A stretch of 64,000 nucleotides of DNA, taken from NCBI RefSeq assembly GCF_004341825.1, contig NZ_SMAG01000009.1, positions 1-64,000 of the forward strand. The letters are read 5' to 3'. Below, piece by piece: positions 41,680-50,514 of this stretch (position 1 is the first letter of the stretch; each line of letters begins with the position of its first letter). The notes under the pieces were generated by a model. That model had not been told where the DNA came from and did no database searches. It saw nothing but the letters and a program-made list of their open reading frames with translations. The stretch comes from Hazenella coriacea. Its GTDB lineage: Bacteria; Bacillota; Bacilli; Thermoactinomycetales; Thermoactinomycetaceae. Both the position numbers and the translations under genes were made by a program.

Positions 41680-42234
41680 ATGAGAATTATTGCTGGCACT
41701 GCACGTGGAACAAAGTTAAAAATGGTCCCTGGAAAACATGTGAGACCCACCGCGGATCGAGTGAAAGAATCTTTATTTCAAGTGATTGGTCCTCGATTTG
41801 ATGGAGACAACATCTTAGATCTATTTGCAGGTTCAGGGGCACTAGCATTAGAAGCTCTAAGCAGAGGAGCCAATCAGGCCATATTGGTAGATCAGTCTAA
41901 ATCTAGCATAGAGACGATTCGTGTAAATGTTGCAGCTACCAAGATGTCAAATCAAGTGGAAATCATTCGTCGTGATGCTCGTGCTGCTATACACTTGTTG
42001 AAAAAAAAGGGTCTTCAGTTTGATATTATTTTTCTTGATCCACCCTATTTAGAGAATCTTTTAATCCCTGTGATCCAATCCATAGTGAAGGAAGAATTGC
42101 TGAAAGAAGAAGGACTAGTTGTGGCCGAGTATCCATCACGAGAACAATTACCTGAAAAGTTCGGGGCTTTAGTGGAGACAAGGCGATTGGACTACGGAGA
42201 TACAACAATCTCTTTATATAGGATTGAAAAGTAA
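41680..42234 (+). CDS. rsmD: 16S rRNA (guanine-966-N2) methyltransferase RsmD
   Basis: SAM-dependent methyltransferase acting on the assembled 30S precursor; 184 aa. MRIIAGTARGTKL, RPTADRVKESLFQ, the SAM loop LDLFAGSGALALEALSRGA and the catalytic DPPY motif (IIFLDPPYLE) are present. GTGAGGA precedes the ATG at 41680. It starts the rsmD-coaD pair found in most Firmicutes (ylbH-coaD in B. subtilis). Confidence 0.96.
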   Translation: MRIIAGTARGTKLKMVPGKHVRPTADRVKESLFQVIGPRFDGDNILDLFAGSGALALEALSRGANQAILVDQSKSSIETIRVNVAATKMSNQVEIIRRDARAAIHLLKKKGLQFDIIFLDPPYLENLLIPVIQSIVKEELLKEEGLVVAEYPSREQLPEKFGALVETRRLDYGDTTISLYRIEK

Positions 42235-42291
42235 GCGCAATCATTTTTTACTTACAACAGTGAAAGATGAGAGAATCAAGGGGGAACATTG

Positions 42292-42780
42292 ATGAAAGTA
42301 GCCATCTATCCAGGTAGTTTTGATCCAATTACATATGGGCACTTAGATATTTTACAGCGAGGTGCCAAAGTGTTTGATAAAATTATAGTTGCTGTGTTGA
42401 TCAACCATAATAAGAAACCTCTGTTCTCTGTTGAAGAGCGTAAAGAGCTGATTCGACATGCAACTCTTGATTTACCACAAGTTGAAGTAGACAGCTTTGA
42501 TGGATTATTAATCGATTATGTAAAATCTCGTGATGTAAATGTGATTTTACGTGGGCTAAGGGCCATTTCAGATTTTGAATATGAGTTGCAAATCGCTTCG
42601 ATTAACCGAAAATTATCTGAGCAAGTAGAAACTTTTTTCTTAATGACTAGTAATAATCATTCATTTATTAGTTCTGCGATGGTCAAAGAGGTTGCTCGCT
42701 ATGGTGCGGATGTCAAAGATCTAGTTCCGCCACATGTGATCACTGCTTTACAGGAGAAGTTTGGTCAGGAGACCCGCTGA
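42292..42780 (+). CDS. coaD: phosphopantetheine adenylyltransferase
   Basis: Fourth step of coenzyme A synthesis: 4'-phosphopantetheine plus ATP to dephospho-CoA; 162 aa. Motifs: [15 protein letters not shown] (T/HxGH), [13 protein letters not shown] and the SSAMVKEVA nucleotide motif. ATG at 42292 is six bases after GGGGGA; the TTG at 42289 is the other possibility. It complements coaBC in the same window. The terminator stem begins inside its last codons. Confidence 0.96.
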   Translation: MKVAIYPGSFDPITYGHLDILQRGAKVFDKIIVAVLINHNKKPLFSVEERKELIRHATLDLPQVEVDSFDGLLIDYVKSRDVNVILRGLRAISDFEYELQIASINRKLSEQVETFFLMTSNNHSFISSAMVKEVARYGADVKDLVPPHVITALQEKFGQETR

Positions 42781-42799
42781 ACTCTTTCAGCGGGTTTTA
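42772..42799 (+). terminator. coaD terminator
   Basis: ACCCGCTGAA (42772-42781) pairs with TTCAGCGGGT (42786-42795), followed by TTTAG. It includes the coaD stop codon and its tail overlaps the stop codon of the convergent ylbJ. Confidence 0.85.
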
Positions 42800-44020
42800 G
42801 TTTGCACTATATCGTTTTTTAATAAGCTTGAAACAAGTGTGGATCATCCAAAGAAAGAACACGATCAAAGCTACTTGTTGTAATCCTCCCCATCCTGTGA
42901 AGGAAGTAGAGGTCCAATCGGAGAAAACAGGAAGAGTGCTTGAATAACCAGCTAGTTTTTTCTCAAAGAATGGGTAAATAATCAATGTAAGAACTCCCGC
43001 AAGTAATCCATGAATGATTCGGGCTAATAAATAGGGAATATATCGAACATCGGTACGACTCAGCATACTTGCTACTTGTGCATGAATAGATAACCCATTC
43101 CAGCCGATCATGATACTTACGATAGTTAATTGATACATCAATGGAATGTGATCAGGTGATGCACTCGCTATTTGTGAACCCAGTGTTATCTCGAAAATTC
43201 CAGAAAGCATGGAATCAGATAATCCAATAGGAAAATGGAACCAATCTAAAATTTGTGCGATGATACTGATTAGGGGAGCTGTCACCCCTACGTAATTGAT
43301 TAAGTGAACCAAAACGGAGAAGAGGATAATAAATCCACCAATCATGAGTAAAGTCTGAACAGCTGAAGAAACAGATTCTCCTAATAATTTTCCTAAAGGT
43401 CTGCCGTCTTGTAGGCGAGCTCGATGCATAGCACGAACTGCGCGGATCAGTATAAACCCTTCATTTTTTTTCATCGATGATGATGGAGGTGCTTGTGGTT
43501 CGTAAAAGCGCATGATTAATCCCACAAGAATACTACTAGAGTAATGAGCCAATGCTAATATAATACCAATGGATACATTTTCAAAAAAACCAACTGAAAC
43601 TGCACCAAATATAAATAATGGTCCTGCGGTACTTGTAAAGGAAACCAAACGCTCCCCTTCTTCACGAGAAATCAGTCCTTGTTCACGGAGACGAGAGGTT
43701 AACTTTGCACCCATGGGGTTCCCTGAGATCAGACCGACTGCCATCACAAAGGCTCCCTCTCCAGGAACACGGAAGATCGGGCGCATTAACGGCTCAAGTA
43801 ATACTCCAAGAAAATGAACCACACCAAAACCCATCATCATTTCCGCAGTGATGAAAAAGGGTAGTAGGGCTGGAAAAACAACATCCCACCAGATGGTTAA
43901 GCCGCGTAAGGAAGATTTAAATGCTTGTTCAGGGTACATAAGTAAAATGACGGCAATAAACAGAGATATAGAAGCCAAGGCAATAGACTTTAGCCGACTT
44001 CGGAGAAGGGGTTGAAACAT
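42797..44020 (-). CDS. ylbJ: sporulation integral membrane protein YlbJ
   Basis: A 407-aa membrane protein with nucleoside-recognition (GATE) domains. Landmarks: WWDVVFPALLPFFITAEMMMGFGVVHFLG, GLISGNPMGAKLTSRLREQGLIS and FTSTAGPLFIFGAVSVGF. In B. subtilis YlbJ is made under sigma-E and is needed for normal spores. GAGGAGAG lies nine bases before the ATG on the minus strand. It is divergent from ylbK and convergent with coaD, the same arrangement as in B. subtilis. No clear sigma-E promoter was found. Confidence 0.93.
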   Translation of the reverse strand: MFQPLLRSRLKSIALASISLFIAVILLMYPEQAFKSSLRGLTIWWDVVFPALLPFFITAEMMMGFGVVHFLGVLLEPLMRPIFRVPGEGAFVMAVGLISGNPMGAKLTSRLREQGLISREEGERLVSFTSTAGPLFIFGAVSVGFFENVSIGIILALAHYSSSILVGLIMRFYEPQAPPSSSMKKNEGFILIRAVRAMHRARLQDGRPLGKLLGESVSSAVQTLLMIGGFIILFSVLVHLINYVGVTAPLISIIAQILDWFHFPIGLSDSMLSGIFEITLGSQIASASPDHIPLMYQLTIVSIMIGWNGLSIHAQVASMLSRTDVRYIPYLLARIIHGLLAGVLTLIIYPFFEKKLAGYSSTLPVFSDWTSTSFTGWGGLQQVALIVFFLWMIHTCFKLIKKRYSAN

Positions 44021-44136
44021 GTTTGCAATCTCTCCTCACGGACAAAAAGGGTCAATAACATGTCTACTCCCTTGCAACTGATTTTATACCGGTTTGTCCG
44101 AAAGGAGACGGCAGAGATGAGAGGAGTGACGATGAA

Positions 44137-44943
44137 GTGACGGAGCGACCTAAAATTGGTTTGGCATTAGGTTCCGGAGCTGCTAGAGGATTAGCCCACT
44201 TTGGGGTACTAAAAGTACTACAAAAAGAAGGAATTCCGATCGATTATGTTGCAGGGAGTAGTATGGGGAGCTTGATCGGTGTACTTTTTGCTAATGGCTT
44301 AGACTTGGAGATGTGTGAAAAGCTAGCCATACGCTTAAAAAGAAAGCATTGGTTGGATCTAACAGTCCCTAAACGTGGCTTTATCATCGGCGATAAAGTC
44401 AAAGAGTTAGTCAGACTACTCACTCACCAAAAACATATCGAAGACTTGTCGATTCCAACTGCGATTGTAGCTACAGATCTAGTCAAAGGGGAACGAGTTA
44501 TTTTTGAGTCAGGACCGATTGATGAAGCGGTTCGTGCTAGTATAGCCATTCCAGGGATCTTTGAACCAGTATTTCTAGATGACCGAATTCTAGTTGATGG
44601 TGGAGTGATCGATCGTGTCCCGATTCATGTAGTGCGAGAAATGGGCGCTGATATTGTGATTGCTGTCGATGTCATTGCACAGTATAACCAAGTACAGGTG
44701 GAAAGTATTTTTGATGTGATCACTTATTCTCTTCATATTATGGAAAAGGAAATACTGAGTAGCCAAATCTTAACTGCGGATGTACTCCTTTGTCCTGAGA
44801 TGTCTGATATTAGTCCTACGGCATTTCATCGGGTTGAAGAGAGTATCCAAAGAGGAGAAGAGGAAGCACGAAAACATATTCATAAGATTAAAGAACTAAT
44901 AGAAAACGGGTGTGGAAAGGAATCAAGGAATGCGGTTAAATAA
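44137..44943 (+). CDS. ylbK: patatin-like phospholipase (YlbK/RssA family)
   Basis: A 268-aa predicted serine lipid hydrolase. Oxyanion loop GSGAARGLAHFG, nucleophile elbow GSSMGS, and catalytic Asp in DGGVIDRVP form the Ser-Asp dyad. The substrate is unknown. The start is GTG at 44137, ten bases after GAGGAG. Its 3' end overlaps ylbL by 14 bases. Same neighbours as in B. subtilis. Confidence 0.93.
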   Translation: MTERPKIGLALGSGAARGLAHFGVLKVLQKEGIPIDYVAGSSMGSLIGVLFANGLDLEMCEKLAIRLKRKHWLDLTVPKRGFIIGDKVKELVRLLTHQKHIEDLSIPTAIVATDLVKGERVIFESGPIDEAVRASIAIPGIFEPVFLDDRILVDGGVIDRVPIHVVREMGADIVIAVDVIAQYNQVQVESIFDVITYSLHIMEKEILSSQILTADVLLCPEMSDISPTAFHRVEESIQRGEEEARKHIHKIKELIENGCGKESRNAVK

Positions 44944-46012
44944 CTGGAACAGGATTGTTATCAGTGCTCTAATTATAGCGATTCTTTCGCTTGGAGTAGG
45001 TATTTCTTTTTTAATTAAAATTCCCTATTATGCGATTCGACCTGGGACCGCCACAGATGTAACACCTTATATTCAAGTGGGTACAACCAAACCAACAGCT
45101 TCTTCTGGAAACTTTATGTTGACTACGATTTCAATCAAAGAGGCAACGATCTTTGATTATTTAACTTCTTTCCTCTCAGATCATATTGAAATCACTCCCA
45201 TGGAAGATATATTATCTCAACATGAGACAGAGGAAGAATATTTTCGTCGACAGCAAGAAAATATGGTTGCTTCACAAAATAGTGCTCTAATTTCTTCATT
45301 TCGGGAAGCAAAAAAAACTGTTTCGATCCAAGTGAAGGGAGTCGAAGTATTTCAAGTGTTGAAGAATCATACAACAAAGCTTCAAGTAGGAGACCTACTT
45401 TTAGCTGTCGATCAAAATAAACTACAATCTTCTGAGCAATTGATTCAATATTTGCGAACTAAAAAGGCTGGGGATACTGTATCTGTTCAATTGAAAAGAA
45501 AAGATAAAGTGCTCACAGAGTCTATTCCGTTGATTTCTCTTCCCGTACAAAAGGGAGAAGAGCCACGTGCCGGATTGGGTGTGATCCCGATCACTCGTTA
45601 TGATATTCAAACAGAACCTCCTGTTACTTTTCATGCCGAAAAAATCGGAGGTCCTTCAGCAGGTCTCATGTTCTCACTTGAAATCGTTGATCGGCTTCTT
45701 CCTAGAGATTTAACTCATGGGTATCAAATTGCAGGGACTGGAACGATTTCGGATCAAGGTGAAGTAGGGCAAATTGGGGGAATTCAACATAAAATTGTAG
45801 CTGCTGATCGTGCAGGAGCTGAGTATTTCCTTTGTCCAAGAGATTTAAAAAACGGCGATCAGAATGAAAAAATAGCCAAACAAACCGCAGAAAAGATCGG
45901 TACTTCCATGAAAGTAATACCTGTATCTACTCTTGAAGAAGCTATTCAATTTCTGCAAAAGTTGCCCGCACATTCCTCTTTCAAGGGAGAAACATTGACA
46001 GATGTAGCTTAA
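44930..46012 (+). CDS. ylbL: membrane-anchored PDZ/Lon-type serine protease YlbL
   Basis: A 360-aa protein: one N-terminal membrane helix (about 5-27, RIVISALIIAILSLGVGISFL), a PDZ domain (about 125-200) and a Lon-like protease domain with Ser in GGPSAGLMFSLEI and Lys in GGIQHKIVAADRAGA, the Ser-Lys dyad. In B. subtilis YlbL has been linked to degradation of the cell-division inhibitor YneA. The ATG at 44930 behind GGAAAGGAA is preferred over the frame start at 44912. The yceD promoter lies in its last codons. Confidence 0.93.
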   Translation: MRLNNWNRIVISALIIAILSLGVGISFLIKIPYYAIRPGTATDVTPYIQVGTTKPTASSGNFMLTTISIKEATIFDYLTSFLSDHIEITPMEDILSQHETEEEYFRRQQENMVASQNSALISSFREAKKTVSIQVKGVEVFQVLKNHTTKLQVGDLLLAVDQNKLQSSEQLIQYLRTKKAGDTVSVQLKRKDKVLTESIPLISLPVQKGEEPRAGLGVIPITRYDIQTEPPVTFHAEKIGGPSAGLMFSLEIVDRLLPRDLTHGYQIAGTGTISDQGEVGQIGGIQHKIVAADRAGAEYFLCPRDLKNGDQNEKIAKQTAEKIGTSMKVIPVSTLEEAIQFLQKLPAHSSFKGETLTDVA

Positions 46013-46024
46013 TTGTCTTATAAT
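45995..46024 (+). promoter_or_regulatory. strong sigma-A promoter for yceD-rpmF
   Basis: Perfect TTGACA (45995-46000), 18-base spacer, perfect TATAAT (46019-46024). It overlaps the end of ylbL and is 30 bases before yceD. Confidence 0.9.
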
Positions 46025-46053
46025 ATCTCTGTTTTTATACGAGGAGTGGAATC

Positions 46054-46575
46054 ATGCAGATACACCTGCAAAAGCTGAATCAGCAAATGGATCAACAACT
46101 TCATCTTCATGAAACGATTCAGATCGATTCGCTTCAAAATGAAGTATCTGGGCTCATAGATATGAAGGACGTTGATGTAGAAGCTCATATCTTTAAGTTA
46201 GATCCACATCTGATTCAAGTAGAAGCCAAGCAATCTATAGTGGCTAAGTTTACTTGTTCACGTTGCTTGAAAACTTTTGAGCACTTCATTAATATGGAGT
46301 GGACTGAACAGTTTACAGATGAGGCTGATCGTGCCCAAGAAAATGAGGAGCAAGAGATTCATCTCATTCAAGGAAATGTGTTGGATCTCACCCCATATAT
46401 TCGGGAAGCAGTTATTCTCCATATTCCTTACGCTCCAGTTTGTCGGGAAGATTGCAAGGGATTATGTCCAAAGTGCGGAATTGACCAAAATGAAGATTCT
46501 TGTCAATGTGAAACGAGATCGATCGATCCCCGTTTAGCAAAATTACAAGATCTGCTGATCAATCGGGACAAATAA
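46054..46575 (+). CDS. ylbN: YceD/DUF177-family protein
   Basis: A 173-aa protein of the DUF177 family, co-transcribed with rpmF across bacteria; in several lineages it is tied to 23S rRNA maturation. It carries CSRC in the middle and a cysteine-rich end CREDCKGLCPKCGIDQNED then CQC, suggesting metal binding. GAGGAGTGG lies before the ATG. rpmF follows after 55 bases. Confidence 0.92.
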   Translation: MQIHLQKLNQQMDQQLHLHETIQIDSLQNEVSGLIDMKDVDVEAHIFKLDPHLIQVEAKQSIVAKFTCSRCLKTFEHFINMEWTEQFTDEADRAQENEEQEIHLIQGNVLDLTPYIREAVILHIPYAPVCREDCKGLCPKCGIDQNEDSCQCETRSIDPRLAKLQDLLINRDK

Positions 46576-46630
46576 TAATTAAAGAAAACTTCCCATATTT
46601 GTGCTACATTTTAATAGGGGGTGAAACGTC

Positions 46631-46813
46631 ATGGCAGTACCATTTAGACGGACTTCAAAAACTCGTAAACGTATGCGTCGTACGCATTTTAAATTGTCTG
46701 TACCAGGCATGGTTAAATGTGCACAATGCGGCGCTCCGAAAATGTCTCATCGTGTATGTAAAGAGTGTGGTTACTACAAAGGTTCCGAAGTGGAAGGTGT
46801 CGTTAAGGACTAA
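46631..46813 (+). CDS. rpmF: large-subunit ribosomal protein L32, zinc-binding form
   Basis: A 60-aa L32 with four zinc-ligand cysteines (Cys30, 33, 43, 46: CAQC and CKEC). [22 protein letters not shown] is the standard start. The zinc-containing form is the type replaced under zinc starvation in organisms that hold a zinc-free copy; none is seen here. AGGGGGTGA precedes the ATG. Confidence 0.97.
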   Translation: MAVPFRRTSKTRKRMRRTHFKLSVPGMVKCAQCGAPKMSHRVCKECGYYKGSEVEGVVKD

Positions 46814-46834
46814 TCCTGATCCTTACGGTCTTAC

Positions 46835-46872
46835 AGCAAGAGTCGAATTAAACAACGACTCTTGCTTTTTTT
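46835..46872 (+). terminator. rpmF terminator
   Basis: AGCAAGAGTCG (46835-46845) pairs with CGACTCTTGCT (46856-46866), followed by TTTTTTTG. Confidence 0.92.
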
Positions 46873-46873
46873 G

Positions 46874-46902
46874 TTGTCAAAAAACAACTTTTTATATATA
46901 CT
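46874..46902 (+). promoter_or_regulatory. sigma-A promoter of the fapR operon
   Basis: TTGTCA (46874-46879), 17-base spacer, TATACT (46897-46902); the FapR operator begins five bases after the -10. Confidence 0.8.
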
Positions 46903-46906
46903 ACAT

Positions 46907-46923
46907 TTAGTACTTGGTACTAA
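46907..46923 (+). promoter_or_regulatory. FapR operator
   Basis: TTAGTACTTGGTACTAA has perfect 7-base arms around TTG and matches the known FapR palindrome (TTAGTACCTGATACTAA type). It covers the expected transcription start, so FapR binding would block the fapR-plsX-fab operon until malonyl-CoA releases it. Confidence 0.92.
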
Positions 46924-46957
46924 CATTTACTTATAAGAATAGGTGGTGCTCTCCGCT

Positions 46958-47524
46958 GTGCGCCTCTCCAAAAAAGAACGTCAACATCTTGTCAAACAAT
47001 CTTTTCATGATGACCCGTTTCTGACTGATGAGGAACTAGCGAAAAGGTGCCAAGTAAGTATCCAAACGATTCGGTTGGATCGAATGGAACTTGCAATTCC
47101 TGAGCTTCGGGAACGGATCAAGCACTTGGCGGAGGATCAGTATCGTGTCCGATCATTGTCACTTGAAGAAGTGATCGGTGAATTGATTGATATTGAGTTA
47201 AATAAAAGTGGCATTTCTGTCTTTGAAATTAAAAAAGAACATGTGTTTGCACGGAATCAGATTGCACGCGGACATTACTTGTTTGCCCAAGCGAACTCAT
47301 TAGCTATAGCTATTGTAGATGCGGAAATTGCTCTTACAGGGTCTGCGGGAATCCGTTTTTTGCGCCCTGTTCGATTTGGAGATAAATGTATTGCTTATGC
47401 GAAGGTGGTAAAGTCGCAGTTGGGTCGACTGCAGATTGATGTACAAACAAGAGTGAACGGTGAAACTGTATTTCAAGGTGTGTTTGATGTATATCGTGCG
47501 AATGAGGACGGACATGTGGAGTAA
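46958..47524 (+). CDS. fapR: malonyl-CoA-responsive repressor FapR
   Basis: Global repressor of fatty acid and phospholipid synthesis; 188 aa. N-terminal helix-turn-helix (PFLTDEELAKRCQVSIQTIRLDRMEL) and C-terminal hot-dog domain that binds malonyl-CoA (FARNQIARGHYLFAQANSLAIAI). GTG at 46958 is nine bases after AGGTGGTG and gives MRLSKKERQ, aligning with B. subtilis MRRNKRERQ. The upstream GTGs at 46943 and 46946 overlap the ribosome site. Autoregulated through the operator at 46907. Confidence 0.95.
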   Translation: MRLSKKERQHLVKQSFHDDPFLTDEELAKRCQVSIQTIRLDRMELAIPELRERIKHLAEDQYRVRSLSLEEVIGELIDIELNKSGISVFEIKKEHVFARNQIARGHYLFAQANSLAIAIVDAEIALTGSAGIRFLRPVRFGDKCIAYAKVVKSQLGRLQIDVQTRVNGETVFQGVFDVYRANEDGHVE

Positions 47525-47536
47525 GGAGGAGCATTT

Positions 47537-48535
47537 ATGCGGATTGCATTTGATGCACACGGAGGAGACCATGCTCCAGTAGCTGTAGTGGAAGGGATTC
47601 GCTTAGCTGCAAAGGAGTGGCCCGATGTTACATACATCCTCATTGGACGTGATCCCAGTATATTGCCTAATGATCTAGCGAATGTCATCTTTAAGCATGT
47701 GACTGAACAAATCGAACCTGAGGATGAGCCAGTTAAAGCTGTTCGGCGCAAAAAAGATTCGTCAATGGTTGTTGGTTGCCAAATGGTGCGTAAAGGAGAA
47801 GCAGATGCTTTTATTAGTGGGGGCAATACAGGAGCTCTAATGGCAGCAGGACTTTTCCATACAGGACGGATCAAAGGAGTTGATCGACCTGCATTAGCTC
47901 CTATTTTTCCTACATTGTCAGGGCGTGGCACATTGGTATTAGATGTAGGTGCGAATCCAGAGGCAAAGCCCCAACACCTTTATCAGTATGCACGGATGGG
48001 GAGAATTTATGCTGAGAAAGTCTTAGGCTTCGAAGCACCAAGAATCGGTTTGCTCAACATTGGTACGGAGGAAGGCAAAGGGACGGAGCTGACAAAGGAA
48101 GCCTTCAGTTTGCTAGAAAAAGAATCTTCGCTTCGGTTTATTGGCAATGTTGAAGCTCGAGACATTTTGTTTGATGCTTGTGATGTGCTTGTCTGTGATG
48201 GATTTAGTGGAAATATTCTTTTGAAAAATACGGAAGGGGTGGCTAAAGCTATTTTTGAACGGTTAAAGGAAGAGTTTATGCGTAGTTTATCGACAAAAAT
48301 AGCAGCCGCCATTTTAAAACCAGGGCTGAAACGATTTAAAAATAGTATGGATTATAAAGAGCATGGAGGAGCTCCACTTCTTGGGCTCATGGGTCCCGTG
48401 ATCAAAGCACATGGCTCTTCAGATGCTCGAGCATTTTTTAATGCAGCTAGACAAGCACGACTCTTTATTGATCGAGGTGTCATTCCCCGTATCATAGAGG
48501 ATCTGTCACCAAAGAAAGGGGAAGACAACGAGTGA
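47537..48535 (+). CDS. plsX: phosphate acyltransferase PlsX
   Basis: Makes acyl-phosphate from acyl-ACP, the first committed step of phospholipid synthesis in Firmicutes; 332 aa. RIAFDAHGGDHAP, ISGGNTGALMAAG, VLDVGANPEAKP and VCDGFSGNILLKNTEG are family blocks. TAAGGAGGAG precedes the ATG. Its TGA overlaps the GTG start of fabH by three bases. Confidence 0.96.
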   Translation: MRIAFDAHGGDHAPVAVVEGIRLAAKEWPDVTYILIGRDPSILPNDLANVIFKHVTEQIEPEDEPVKAVRRKKDSSMVVGCQMVRKGEADAFISGGNTGALMAAGLFHTGRIKGVDRPALAPIFPTLSGRGTLVLDVGANPEAKPQHLYQYARMGRIYAEKVLGFEAPRIGLLNIGTEEGKGTELTKEAFSLLEKESSLRFIGNVEARDILFDACDVLVCDGFSGNILLKNTEGVAKAIFERLKEEFMRSLSTKIAAAILKPGLKRFKNSMDYKEHGGAPLLGLMGPVIKAHGSSDARAFFNAARQARLFIDRGVIPRIIEDLSPKKGEDNE

Positions 48536-49548
48536 GATCGGTTGGAATATTAGGAACAGGTTCATATTTACCCGAGAAGGTAATCACAAATGCTGACTTG
48601 GAAAAGTTAGTGGATACCAATGATGAGTGGATTGTATCCAGAACTGGAATTAAAGAGCGGCGCATGGCAGCTCCTGAAGAGGCCACTTCTGATCTAGCGG
48701 TTAAAGCAGCTGAAAAAGCATTAAAATATGCGGGTATTTCGGCTGAAGAGCTTGATTTGATTATCATTGCTACCGTCACACCAGATATGTCTTTTCCAGC
48801 AACAGCGTGTTTAGTACAAAATCAGCTAGGCGCAAAAAAAGCAGCTACCTTTGACTTATCTGCCGCTTGTACCGGATTTTTATATGGACTAGCTACTGCT
48901 TCCCAATTTATTGCGACTGGGATGTATCAGCATGCTCTTGTAGTTGGAGTCGACAGTCTTTCTCGAATTGTTAACTGGTCTGACCGGAATACATGTATTT
49001 TATTTGGTGACGGAGCTGGTGCAGCTGTATTAGGTCCTGTTAAAGAAGGAGAAGGTTTCCACTCTTTTGACTTAGGTGGAGATGGTTCAGGAGGAGAATT
49101 GTTAAAACTCCCAGCTGGTGGTTCTCGTCTACCAGCCTCTGAAGAAACTGTTGCTCAACAACTTCATACTATTTCGATGTCAGGTAGAGAAGTATTTAAA
49201 TTTGCAGTAAAAGCTCTTGTCAGTTCTACTGAGAAGGCTTTAGATCAAGCAGGGCTAAAAAAAGAGGATATTGATTTCCTAGTTCCTCATCAAGCGAATA
49301 CTCGTATTATTGAATCCGCGATTAAACGGCTAGGATTGGATGAAAATAAAGTAATCATCAATCTAGATCATTACGGAAATATGTCCTCTGCTTCCATCCC
49401 TGTCGCTTTAGATGAAGCATTTAGGCTAGGGCGTATTCATCAAAATGATACTCTGGTGTTATGTGGTTTTGGGGGCGGACTCACATGGGGGTCTACGGTT
49501 CTCACTTGGTCTTTAGCGTCAAACGGAGTAAATAGTTTGGAGGTTTAA
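48532..49548 (+). CDS. fabH: beta-ketoacyl-ACP synthase III FabH
   Basis: Starts fatty acid chains by condensing acyl-CoA with malonyl-ACP; 338 aa thiolase fold. The catalytic triad is Cys113 (AACTGF), His253 (PHQANTR) and Asn283 (YGNMSSAS). The start is GTG at 48532 behind AAAGGGGAAG. In B. subtilis fabHA is elsewhere; here it lies inside the fapR operon, as in many other bacteria. In branched-chain lipid producers this enzyme takes branched primers, which cannot be told from sequence. Confidence 0.96.
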   Translation: MRSVGILGTGSYLPEKVITNADLEKLVDTNDEWIVSRTGIKERRMAAPEEATSDLAVKAAEKALKYAGISAEELDLIIIATVTPDMSFPATACLVQNQLGAKKAATFDLSAACTGFLYGLATASQFIATGMYQHALVVGVDSLSRIVNWSDRNTCILFGDGAGAAVLGPVKEGEGFHSFDLGGDGSGGELLKLPAGGSRLPASEETVAQQLHTISMSGREVFKFAVKALVSSTEKALDQAGLKKEDIDFLVPHQANTRIIESAIKRLGLDENKVIINLDHYGNMSSASIPVALDEAFRLGRIHQNDTLVLCGFGGGLTWGSTVLTWSLASNGVNSLEV

Positions 49549-49549
49549 C

Positions 49550-50494
49550 ATGAGTAAACTGGCATTTATTTTTCCGGGACAAGGTTCACAACAAGTGGGT
49601 ATGGGAAACGAGATTGCAAGTGTATATGATCAGGCCAAACAAATATTTTTAGAGGCAGATGAAGTACTTGGCGACTCTTTATCTACTCTTTGTTTTGAAG
49701 GTCCCGAAGAAGTTTTACGTTTGACTGCCAATACACAACCAGCGATTTTAACAACTAGTGTTGCTTGTTATCGTGTATTTGCACAGACAGGAGTCACTCC
49801 TGATTTTGTCGCAGGACATAGTTTGGGAGAGTACAGTGCGCTAGTCGCAGCAGGCTCCCTTTCTTTTGCTGATGCAGTCAAAACGGTACGTCAGCGTGGA
49901 AAGTTTATGGAAGATGCTGTACCTGCGGGAGTCGGCGCGATGTCTGCAGTGCTCAATTTAGATCGTGAACGGTTAGATGAAGTATGTCGAACTGTAAGTA
50001 AAGAAGGATTTGTGGTAGAGCCCGCAAACTATAATTGTCCAGGGCAGATTGCTATTTCGGGTCATAAGGAAGCGGTGGAAGAAGCAGGTAAAAAGGCATT
50101 AGAGGCAGGGGCACGTCGAGTGATTCCCTTATCTGTAAGTGGACCTTTTCATTCTTCGTTGATGAAACCAGCAGCTAATCGCTTAAATGAAACACTTAGC
50201 CAAGTCACGATTCATGATGCGAAGATCCCAGTGCTTGCAAATGTTACCGCACAACCAGTCACTGCAAGCGAAGAGATTCATCGTTTGCTAGTTGAACAAG
50301 TCGCATCTCCCGTCAAATGGGAAGATAGTGTGCGTGATATGATTGAACAAGGAGTCACTACTTTTGTTGAATTTGGTTCAGGGACTGTACTGTCTGGACT
50401 TGTTAAAAAAGTAGATCGCAAGGTTACTACCTATGCTGTTCAAGATTCAAAGTCTCTGGAGAATGTGCTGAATCAATTAAATTTGACCCTTTAA
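49550..50494 (+). CDS. fabD: malonyl-CoA:ACP transacylase FabD
   Basis: Loads malonate onto ACP; 314 aa. [12 protein letters not shown], nucleophile Ser91 in [10 protein letters not shown], and His201 in [16 protein letters not shown] precedes the ATG, overlapping the end of fabH. Co-transcribed with plsX, fabH and fabG. Confidence 0.96.
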   Translation: MSKLAFIFPGQGSQQVGMGNEIASVYDQAKQIFLEADEVLGDSLSTLCFEGPEEVLRLTANTQPAILTTSVACYRVFAQTGVTPDFVAGHSLGEYSALVAAGSLSFADAVKTVRQRGKFMEDAVPAGVGAMSAVLNLDRERLDEVCRTVSKEGFVVEPANYNCPGQIAISGHKEAVEEAGKKALEAGARRVIPLSVSGPFHSSLMKPAANRLNETLSQVTIHDAKIPVLANVTAQPVTASEEIHRLLVEQVASPVKWEDSVRDMIEQGVTTFVEFGSGTVLSGLVKKVDRKVTTYAVQDSKSLENVLNQLNLTL

Positions 50495-50514
50495 TAGGCA
50501 GGGAGGATACTCAT

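Noticed and set aside
47473-47931. 152-codon minus-strand ORF over the fapR/plsX junction
   Set aside because: Shadow of plsX; the plus-strand proteins are unmistakable.
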